A DNA stretch of 5,074 nt from Methanobacteriota archaeon (GTDB lineage Archaea > Thermoplasmatota > DTKX01 > GCA-020343715), in assembly GCA_030594725.1 (NCBI GenBank), contig JAUVEQ010000237.1, positions 1 through 5,074 of the forward strand, in the 5' to 3' direction. The notes under the pieces are model-generated. The model ran no database searches. It worked only from the letters and a program-made list of their open reading frames with translations, and was not told the origin of the DNA. Both the position numbers and the translations under genes were made by a program. This document shows positions 1-5,074 of this stretch, piece after piece; the first letter of the stretch is position 1; each line of letters opens with the position of its first letter.

Positions 1-1872
1 CTCCAGGAAGAAGATGTCAAGGGAGCAGGGACCGTAGTAGGGGCCGTACGCCGCCGATATGCCCTCTACCACGTGGTTCATCGGCAGGAACGACAGGTAG
101 TTGATGTGCTTGTTCCGGGCGTCCCAGTCGAGGAAGGACCCAACCACCGTGCCGTTCCACCTCAGGTTCTCGTGGTCGAAGGTCACGCCCTTGGGCGTGC
201 CCGTGGTCCCCGATGTGTACCTGATGGTGGCCAGGTCCCCGAAGCCCACCGGGGCGGTCTCGGGCACCTCCACATCCTTGCCGAGGGCCAGAAACTCCTC
301 CCACAGCATCACCTTCTTGCCGTGGGTCATGTCCGGGTCGCAACGACAGAAGGAGACCACCGGGATGTCCACGGTCAGCTCGTCCAGGCGCTCGAGGAGC
401 TTGGGGATGCCCACGAGCATGACCTTTGCCCCGCTTGCCTGGAGGATCTGGTCGGCCTCTGCTGGCGGGCTCGTGTAGTACAGGGGCACACCGGTGGCCC
501 CGGAGAGGCCGATGCCCACGTCGATGGTCATGAACCTGCTGCTGTTCAGACCCACCAAGGCCACCCGGTCGCCTGGGCCAACGCCCATGCTCTTCAGGGC
601 GCCCGCGACGGCCAGCATCTCCTTCCGCACCTCCCGGGAATCCCGGTCGTGGACCTTGCCCTCGTAAACGTCGTGGTAGCGGACGGGCATGCTCTTGCTC
701 CTCATCCGGAACAGGATCTGCTCGTGGACCGTCCGGTCAGCACGGTGCATGAAGGAGAGGTGGATCGCGAAGTCCATCATCGGTGGCACGACAAGGTGCC
801 AGTTCAGCTTGTACTCGCCAAGGAGGCGGTCGGTGTTGTCCCGGCGGAACCTCCGGCGCTCGTTGAAGTAGGGTGCCAGGGTCCGCAGGGCCTCGAACAT
901 GCCCGTCCTCTCCCGGGTTATCGCCTGCTGGGCCTTGTACCTGCCCTTGGTGGCACCTATGGACATGGGGATGAACATCGGCTTGCGCAGCTCGATGCCG
1001 TGGTCCTCCCTCGCCCACTTGCGGATGTAGTCCATGAGCTGCTTCACGGTGGGAAGCTCCTCCCAGGGAGCCGTCAGGTGGAAGTTGAGCCCCTCGGCCC
1101 GGGGGTCCAGGGTGAGACGGACGACGGAGTCGGCCACGTAATCGATGGGGATGAGGTTGACCTTGAGGGAGGCCCGGGCGGGGATCACCCTGAGCTTGCC
1201 GGTCAGGTAGAGCTTGAGGGGGTAGTAGATGGTGTTGAAGGTCTTGATCGCACCCGTCCTCGAGTCGCCCACGACCAGGCCCGGGCGCATCACGGAGATG
1301 GGCAGGTCGGCCTTGGCCTCCTTCACCAGCTGCTCGCCCTCGAACTTCGACAGCTCGTACCGGCTGGAGAAGAGGTACTCGTCGGTGAGGGAGTCCTCCG
1401 GGACGTCACCGGTCCTGCCGCCCGCCACGTAGGCGGTGGACACGTGGCTGAGGCGGGTCAGGCCATGGTCGGCGTGCACATCACGGGCCAGCTGGAGGAT
1501 GTTCCGGACCCCTCCGACATTGGTCCTTCGCAGCTCGTCGATGGGTCCGTTCAGTCGCATGTCGGCGGCGGAATGGATGATGTGGGTAAGCCGGCCCACC
1601 AGACCAGCGTACTCCTCCTCCGTGAGGCCGAGCCTCTCCGCGGCGATGTCAGCGGCGTATGCAGTTACCCGTTGGCCGATCTGGGACACCAGCTCGGGCC
1701 AGTCGTACCAGGCCCGCGCGAGGCGCATGCCAGCGGCCTCGTGATCGCTGGCGCGTACGAGGGCCACGATGTCCATGTGGGTTTTCTGGAGGAGCCTCAA
1801 GCAGACCTGGGCACCGAGGAAGCCAGTGCCTCCCGTCACCAGCAAGACCCCACTCACGTCGTTGTCTTCCAT
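1..1872 (-). CDS. Acyl reductase (SDR)-acyl-adenylate ligase fusion protein, 3' end cut by window edge
   Basis: The 624 visible residues form an open frame without stops. Residues 9-330 look like an extended SDR of the fatty-acyl-CoA/thioester reductase type (NAD_binding_4). Seen: nucleotide-binding TGGTGFLG at 13-20, HSAAD at 100-104, NVGGVRNIL at 118-126, STAYV at 145-149, catalytic YELSK (Y172, K176) and RPGLVVGDSRTG at 196-207. Residues 333-346 (PYFNERRRF..DN) resemble the C-terminal part of fatty acyl reductases. From about 385 an AMP-binding domain begins; its phosphate-binding loop YTSGTTGTPKG is at 552-562, and FLPMNHVVEG at 584-593 resembles long-chain acyl-CoA synthetases. The rest of the ligase lies outside the window. 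Such domains would activate a carboxylic acid with ATP and reduce the activated acyl group with NAD(P)H to an aldehyde or alcohol; the substrate is unknown. The ATG at 1872 has GGAG eight bases upstream and places the Rossmann motif normally. It overlaps the preceding gene by 19 bases. A cytosolic location is likely, since no signal peptide is seen. Confidence 0.88.
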   Translation of the reverse strand, partial: MEDNDVSGVLLVTGGTGFLGAQVCLRLLQKTHMDIVALVRASDHEAAGMRLARAWYDWPELVSQIGQRVTAYAADIAAERLGLTEEEYAGLVGRLTHIIHSAADMRLNGPIDELRRTNVGGVRNILQLARDVHADHGLTRLSHVSTAYVAGGRTGDVPEDSLTDEYLFSSRYELSKFEGEQLVKEAKADLPISVMRPGLVVGDSRTGAIKTFNTIYYPLKLYLTGKLRVIPARASLKVNLIPIDYVADSVVRLTLDPRAEGLNFHLTAPWEELPTVKQLMDYIRKWAREDHGIELRKPMFIPMSIGATKGRYKAQQAITRERTGMFEALRTLAPYFNERRRFRRDNTDRLLGEYKLNWHLVVPPMMDFAIHLSFMHRADRTVHEQILFRMRSKSMPVRYHDVYEGKVHDRDSREVRKEMLAVAGALKSMGVGPGDRVALVGLNSSRFMTIDVGIGLSGATGVPLYYTSPPAEADQILQASGAKVMLVGIPKLLERLDELTVDIPVVSFCRCDPDMTHGKKVMLWEEFLALGKDVEVPETAPVGFGDLATIRYTSGTTGTPKGVTFDHENLRWNGTVVGSFLDWDARNKHINYLSFLPMNHVVEGISAAYGPYYGPCSLDIFFLE

Positions 1873-3131
1873 CCTCTCGTCTCCACGAAGGACCTGAACA
1901 GCTCCCTGTTGCGCGATGCCCGTTTCACATGCTCCACGTGGGCCCGCTGCACCGCCGCCCTTTCAGAGGCGGGGTCGGAGAGGATGTTATCAACCCTATC
2001 CCTGAGCTTCGCGAACAGGTCCTTGTCGAGATGGTGAATGAAAGAGCTCTTATATATGTTCATGTCCCGGAGCAGGTCCTCCGTACGAAGGTCGTGCCCG
2101 ATGGTGACCATCGGAAGACCACCGAAGGAGGCCATGACGCAGGAGTGATAGCGTGATGAGATGAGGCTATCGAGGGACCTGAGAAGGCCCAGCATCTCGG
2201 AGGCGTTGTAGTCGCGAGCCGAGTATATCCTCACCCTGTCCGGGCATGAGACCATGTCCCGCACCCGGTGGACCAGGGGCTCGTCAAGTGACTCCATGGC
2301 GATGAGGGCGACGTCGCGACCATGCTCGGTTATTATCCGCTCCGCCTCCTTGGCGAAGCCCTCCGCCAGCCTTCGGGTCGCGGCCGTCCGCTGCCGTGAC
2401 CGGGAGTAGTAGTAGGGCCATCTGTAGCAGTTCTTTCTCCTTCCGAAGGGCCTGATGACCACCGGCCACTGGTAGAAGTCGACGGGGGCCAGGCCCACCA
2501 CGCCGGCGGACGCATCGGGCCACGTCCGCTTGAGGATGTCGCCGTCCCCGTTCTTCATCTGGAAGGTGAAGGTGGTGTCGGCGGTGGTCTCGATGGGCGC
2601 GGACACTCCGTTCGCCAGGAGCCGTTTGGCAGCGGCGACGGTCCTGGTGACTATCAGGTCGGTCCTGCTGGCGTCACGACGCACCCTCTTCAGGTTCGAT
2701 GGTGAAAGCATGCCCGAGTCAACGGCGTAGGCCATGCTCGGGCGGCCATGCTCGGCCGCCTGCTTCGTGGACCACAGGAAGGCCCAAAGAAGGGCGGAGG
2801 TCCAGGTGTCCATGTAGCAGCTGCCCTCCACCAGCAACATGATGTCGTTCTCCTTGACCAAACGCTTGAGGGCCGAGAAGTAGATGGAGGGGATGGGAGC
2901 CACCCGGAGTGTGGGCGATTCCTCGATGTACCGGTACAGGTTCACCGGGTTCAGCGAGGGGATCGTTATGATGGTGTCCTCGCCCAGCACCGCCCTGACA
3001 TCGTCAATGATGCTCAGGAGCCGGGATTCGGAACCGGTGTTGTTGGCCCCGTTGTAGCCAACGAGGAGCACACGGGCTGGACCATCACTGGCAACGCCGT
3101 CTCTTCCCAACGCCCCTTCATCAGGACCCAA
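1854..3131 (-). CDS. Polysaccharide pyruvyl transferase family protein
   Basis: This 425-residue protein matches the WcaK/AmsJ/CsaB-type family (PF04230), whose characterised members transfer pyruvate from phosphoenolpyruvate to sugars as a ketal, usually on surface glycans. Seen: an N-terminal GYNGANNTGSES motif at 25-36 (family pattern GY.G.NNxGDE), a buried strand ending in LLVEGSCYMD at 99-108 where many members have a GGGS-like loop, ADTTFTF at 184-190, and the C-terminal signature SSRYHSCVMASFGGLPMV at 325-342, with R327 and H329 in the usual SxRxH position. A stretch at 219-242 is unusually aromatic (FYQWP...YRWPYYY) and may shape the acceptor pocket. The start is TTG at 3131, chosen because a strong GGAGG lies eight bases upstream; GTG at 3071 would cut into the first strand. 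The end overlaps the reductase-ligase gene by 19 bases. Substrate is unknown, and some family members may not transfer pyruvate. Confidence 0.85.
   Translation of the reverse strand: MGPDEGALGRDGVASDGPARVLLVGYNGANNTGSESRLLSIIDDVRAVLGEDTIITIPSLNPVNLYRYIEESPTLRVAPIPSIYFSALKRLVKENDIMLLVEGSCYMDTWTSALLWAFLWSTKQAAEHGRPSMAYAVDSGMLSPSNLKRVRRDASRTDLIVTRTVAAAKRLLANGVSAPIETTADTTFTFQMKNGDGDILKRTWPDASAGVVGLAPVDFYQWPVVIRPFGRRKNCYRWPYYYSRSRQRTAATRRLAEGFAKEAERIITEHGRDVALIAMESLDEPLVHRVRDMVSCPDRVRIYSARDYNASEMLGLLRSLDSLISSRYHSCVMASFGGLPMVTIGHDLRTEDLLRDMNIYKSSFIHHLDKDLFAKLRDRVDNILSDPASERAAVQRAHVEHVKRASRNRELFRSFVETRGWKTTT
1881..1884 (-). promoter_or_regulatory. Shine-Dalgarno site of the reductase-ligase gene
   Basis: GGAG on the minus strand lies eight bases before the ATG at 1872, inside the last codons of the pyruvyl transferase gene. 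It supports the chosen start. It also implies that the gene is translated from the same message as its upstream neighbour, probably with translational coupling. Confidence 0.6.
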
Positions 3132-3139
3132 CTAATCTT

Positions 3140-3144
3140 CCTCC
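3140..3144 (-). promoter_or_regulatory. Strong Shine-Dalgarno site before a TTG start
   Basis: The minus strand reads GAGAGGAGG, with the GGAGG core eight bases before TTG at 3131. No ATG in this frame is placed as well, so this site decides the start of the pyruvyl transferase. Confidence 0.7.
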
Positions 3145-3188
3145 TCTCTCGGGATGGGACTTTGTCCGTGAGAGCTTAGCTGACATCC

Positions 3189-3194
3189 ATATTT
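3189..3194 (-). promoter_or_regulatory. Candidate TATA element for the pyruvyl transferase/reductase-ligase operon
   Basis: The 120-base gap between the hydrolase stop and the pyruvyl transferase start has one clear AT-rich stretch, read CAAATATGG on the minus strand. With archaeal spacing of about 26 bases, transcription would begin near 3165. That leaves a leader of roughly 34 bases with the Shine-Dalgarno site inside it. The gap shows no other gene or strong hairpin. The call rests on base composition and position only. Confidence 0.35.
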
Positions 3195-3251
3195 GACGCT
3201 TGTCGTCTGAGGAACGAGATTGAGAAAGTCGACCGCGTTGTTGGCATGGGC

Positions 3252-4106
3252 TCAATCCAAAAAATCCCTTACGAGGCTGATGAACACCTCAACCCTCTCG
3301 GCCACAGGGTTATGGCCCACTCCCTCGAGCACCTCGATGTGGCAGCCTGGGATCCCCTCTCGGAGCTTCTTCACCGCATCCTCCGATGAGAAGAAGGGGT
3401 CGTCGGCGCCCCAGATGGCTAGGGTAGGTGCGGAGATACCAAGGAGCTCCTCGGCCTCCAGGGGCTCGAGGAGGTCCAGGCCCTGGGCGGCCTGATCGAG
3501 GCGTATTCCCCGGACCTCAAGGTACTCCAGGACGGACATCACGATCGGGTCGGTGGAAAGGTTCCCAGCGGCGGTCTTGGCCCCCTCGAAGCCCATATCG
3601 TCCGACCAGCGATCCCTGGAGGTGGTCCCTTCCCCTCCCGTGGCTGCCTCCAGGTTCTCCCGCATCTCCGCGATGAACTGGCGGTAGCCCTCGTCCATAT
3701 ACACTATGTTGGCGGCGTCCACTAGTACGAGTCGGCGCAGGCGGTCCGGCCGTGATATCGCGAAATGGGTGGCGACGGCGCCTCCCATGGAGAGGCCGCA
3801 CAGGTCCGCCTCTTCGATCCCGAGCTCGTCCAACAGGGCCTCAACCCAGGTCAACATGCCCTCTGGACCGGGCTGGAAGTCGGGGGGGGTCCGTGACCTG
3901 CCGTGCAGTGGTAGGTCGGGAATGATCAACCTCCTGTCCATCGACAGTGGCCCGGCCACCTCCGACCACGAGGTTCCGTCGGACAGCACTCCGTGGAGCA
4001 GCACCAGGGGAGTTCCTCCAGACCCGGCCTCACGGATCAGGGTCTGGACCCCGGCGATGTCAACGATGACACCCTCCTGGGCGTCTTCGGGGGTCACGAA
4101 GGTCAT
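3252..4106 (-). CDS. Alpha/beta-hydrolase fold protein
   Basis: This 284-residue protein is complete and of normal length for a single-domain alpha/beta-hydrolase. Seen: the oxyanion-hole region LLHGVLSDGTSW at 36-47, PDLPLHGRS at 63-71, the nucleophile elbow GLSMGGA at 104-110 with S106, a cap region at about 130-220, the acid WGADDPF at 232-238 (D236 likely, D235 possible), and the catalytic histidine in EGVGHNPVAE at 261-270 (H265). The triad is intact, so it should be an active serine hydrolase, for example an esterase, lactonase or C-C bond hydrolase of the MhpC/haloperoxidase-like group. The sequence does not reveal the substrate. There is no signal peptide, so it is probably cytosolic. 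ATG at 4106 has GAGGG six bases upstream and a TATA-like element about 30 bases upstream. The same-strand genes follow after 120 bases. A run of eight G (plus strand 3882-3889) lies inside the gene without breaking the frame. Confidence 0.88.
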   Translation of the reverse strand: MTFVTPEDAQEGVIVDIAGVQTLIREAGSGGTPLVLLHGVLSDGTSWSEVAGPLSMDRRLIIPDLPLHGRSRTPPDFQPGPEGMLTWVEALLDELGIEEADLCGLSMGGAVATHFAISRPDRLRRLVLVDAANIVYMDEGYRQFIAEMRENLEAATGGEGTTSRDRWSDDMGFEGAKTAAGNLSTDPIVMSVLEYLEVRGIRLDQAAQGLDLLEPLEAEELLGISAPTLAIWGADDPFFSSEDAVKKLREGIPGCHIEVLEGVGHNPVAERVEVFISLVRDFLD

Positions 4107-4132
4107 TGGAGACCCTCAGCGCGGACCATGTT

Positions 4133-4141
4133 GATAAATAT
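4133..4141 (-). promoter_or_regulatory. Candidate TATA element of the hydrolase gene
   Basis: The minus strand reads GGATATTTATCAA, an AT-rich island in GC-rich DNA. Its centre is about 31 bases before the ATG at 4106, so initiation would fall close to the start codon and give a leaderless or very short-leader message, which is common in archaea. The element is nearly palindromic and could also act toward the plus strand. Confidence 0.45.
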
Positions 4142-4195
4142 CCCTGCAAGAGCGCGTTCGGGTGGTCTGGCCCCCCTCGACCCTCAATCTCAAAT

Positions 4196-4231
4196 AAGCG
4201 AATTCGTGCGAAGGGTAATTAAAGCGAATTC
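4196..4231. repeat. 10-base direct repeat in the divergent intergenic region
   Basis: AAGCGAATTC occurs exactly at 4196-4205 and again at 4222-4231, a 26-base period. The first copy includes the palindrome CGAATTCG (4199-4206). The pair flanks the AT-rich TAATTAAA and lies between the two divergent genes, so it could be a regulator site. That role is inferred from position; two 10-base copies could also arise by chance. Confidence 0.4.
4216..4223 (+). promoter_or_regulatory. Candidate TATA element for ADH synthase
   Basis: TAATTAAA is one of the most AT-rich stretches on the plus-strand side of the intergenic region. Archaeal spacing would put initiation near 4246 and leave a leader of about 85 bases before ATG 4332. 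The nearby CAAATAAG (4191-4198) is an alternative. The rest of 4107-4331 shows no RNA gene or other coding sequence that I can support. Confidence 0.3.
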
Positions 4232-4251
4232 CACCATGTTCTCTTTCGCGA

Positions 4252-4264
4252 GACCGTTTCGGTC
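4252..4264 (+). other. Small hairpin upstream of ADH synthase
   Basis: GACCG-TTT-CGGTC forms a perfect five-base stem with a three-base loop. If transcription starts near 4246 it lies at the very 5' end of the leader, where it could affect message stability or translation. No T-run follows, so it is not a terminator. It is short enough to be incidental. Confidence 0.2.
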
Positions 4265-4331
4265 GCATGACCCGCCTATTCCGGTGCCCTTTGTGGCGGG
4301 CCCCCATGCGGCCGGGCCGGTCCGCGGAGGA

Positions 4332-5074
4332 ATGACCATCGCAGAGGCGATAGGGAATTTTGGCAAGACCATCCGGATGCGCAGGCTCACCGAGGCCGTC
4401 ACCGGAAGGTTCCTCGTTGTGCCCATGGACCACGGCATCACCGTGGGACCTCTTCCCGGATTGCACGACCTGGCTGCCCGTATCGGAGAGGCCGACCGGG
4501 GCGGTGCGACCGCCGTCGTCCTCCACAAGGGCGAGGTGCGGAGGTTCGTCGAGGCGTCTCCCAAAGAGGCCGGACTGATCGTCCACATGAGCGCCTCGGT
4601 TTCCCACGCCCCCGACCCCGACCAGAAGGTTCTGGTGGCCACCGTCGACGAGGCCCTGGCCCTGGGTGCTGACGCGGTCTCGGTACATGTCAACATCGGC
4701 GCGCCCACGACGGCGGAGATGGTTGCCGACTGCGGCGCCGTGGCCCACGACTGTCACATGCTGGGGATACCCCTTCTTGTGATGGTCTATCCCAGGGGCC
4801 CCGATATTCACGATCCATACGACCCCGACCTGGTCGCCCACTGCGCGAGGGCGGCCGAGGAGGCGGGTGCTGACATAGTCAAGACGAACTACACCGGCGA
4901 CGTGGACAGCTTCCAGGAGGTGGCGAGGGCCGTCGCGGTCCCCGTGATCACCGCCGGAGGTCCCCCCAGCGATGACCCCCTCGCGCCCCTGGTGGTCGCG
5001 GCGGGCACCATCGAGGCTGGCGGGGCCGGCGTCGCCTGTGGCAGGAACGTCTTCTCCCACGAGGACCCCGAGGC
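4332..5074 (+). CDS. aroA': 2-amino-3,7-dideoxy-D-threo-hept-6-ulosonate synthase (ADH synthase), 3' end cut by window edge
   Basis: The 247 visible residues belong to the DhnA/FbaB class I aldolase family. The ADH synthase branch is indicated by VPMDHGITVGPLPGL at 30-44, HMSASVSHAPDPDQKVLV at 85-102, GADAVSVHVNIG at 112-123, MVYPRGPD at 151-158 and ADIVKTNYTGD at 180-190. Likely catalytic residues are D33, Y153 and the Schiff-base lysine K184. The enzyme condenses L-aspartate semialdehyde with a 6-deoxy-5-ketofructose phosphate, the first step of the archaeal DAHP-independent route to 3-dehydroquinate and aromatic amino acids. The visible end, GRNVFSHEDPE, normally lies near the C-terminus, so only some 20 residues should be missing. 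The ATG at 4332 keeps the family's GKxIR start at residues 11-15, but its GGAGG is only one base upstream, too close for normal use. An in-frame ATG at 4236 would add 32 residues. A fructose-bisphosphate aldolase is the main alternative but fits less well. Confidence 0.88.
   Translation, partial: MTIAEAIGNFGKTIRMRRLTEAVTGRFLVVPMDHGITVGPLPGLHDLAARIGEADRGGATAVVLHKGEVRRFVEASPKEAGLIVHMSASVSHAPDPDQKVLVATVDEALALGADAVSVHVNIGAPTTAEMVADCGAVAHDCHMLGIPLLVMVYPRGPDIHDPYDPDLVAHCARAAEEAGADIVKTNYTGDVDSFQEVARAVAVPVITAGGPPSDDPLAPLVVAAGTIEAGGAGVACGRNVFSHEDPE

Noticed and set aside
73..2037. A 654-codon open frame on the plus strand across the reductase-ligase gene
   Set aside because: It is antisense to a gene with clear family motifs. 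Its translation is rich in Gly, Val, His and Arg with no recognisable domain, as expected of a reverse-frame shadow in GC-rich DNA.
3258..3263. A T6 run on the minus strand near the end of the hydrolase gene, as a possible terminator
   Set aside because: It lies inside the final codons before the stop, is short, and has no stem before it. Evidence for termination is too weak.
4103..4129. An eight-codon mini-frame (MVRAEGLQ) whose stop overlaps the hydrolase ATG as ATGA
   Set aside because: It could be a leader peptide, but the likely transcription start lies downstream of its ATG and it has no ribosome-binding site. It is best explained by chance.
4299..4318. GGCCC...GGGCC inverted repeat before ADH synthase
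   Set aside because: It is a five-base stem in very GC-rich sequence with no T-run or other context. Such pairs are expected by chance here.
4116..5060. A 314-codon open frame on the minus strand across ADH synthase
   Set aside because: The plus strand encodes an unmistakable ADH synthase over the same bases. The minus-strand product is low in hydrophobic core residues and matches no family I know.

Overview
The window looks like part of the chromosome of a GC-rich archaeon. The best evidence is the rightmost gene, an archaeal-type 2-amino-3,7-dideoxy-D-threo-hept-6-ulosonate (ADH) synthase, which opens the alternative, mainly euryarchaeal, route to 3-dehydroquinate. AT-rich TATA-like elements sit about 27-60 bases upstream of starts, in line with archaeal promoters, and two genes have good Shine-Dalgarno sites. 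A Thermoplasmatota-like or other high-GC euryarchaeal source would fit, but this is inference. No rRNA, tRNA, mobile element or CRISPR array is visible.

Layout. Three genes are read on the minus strand, from right to left. They are an alpha/beta-hydrolase (4106-3252), a polysaccharide pyruvyl transferase family protein (3131-1854), and a large multidomain protein that starts at 1872 and runs off the left edge. The last two overlap by 19 bases and are almost certainly one transcript. The hydrolase is separated from them by 120 bases that hold their own candidate promoter and ribosome-binding site, so it may be a separate unit. ADH synthase is read divergently on the plus strand from about 4332 and runs off the right edge. 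The 225 bases between it and the hydrolase hold a TATA-like element, a 10-base direct repeat and a small hairpin.

Most notable content. The left-edge protein joins an N-terminal fatty-acyl-CoA/thioester reductase (extended SDR with Rossmann, YxxxK and RPG motifs) to a C-terminal acyl-adenylating (AMP-binding, long-chain acyl-CoA synthetase-like) domain. This is the reverse of the adenylation-then-reductase order in carboxylic acid reductases and NRPS terminal modules. All 624 codons in the window are open. Overlap with a pyruvyl transferase gene suggests a pathway that activates and reduces an acyl group and decorates a surface glycan, polar lipid or secondary metabolite. The product is not deducible here. 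ADH synthase is a primary-metabolism neighbour with no evident link to this pair.
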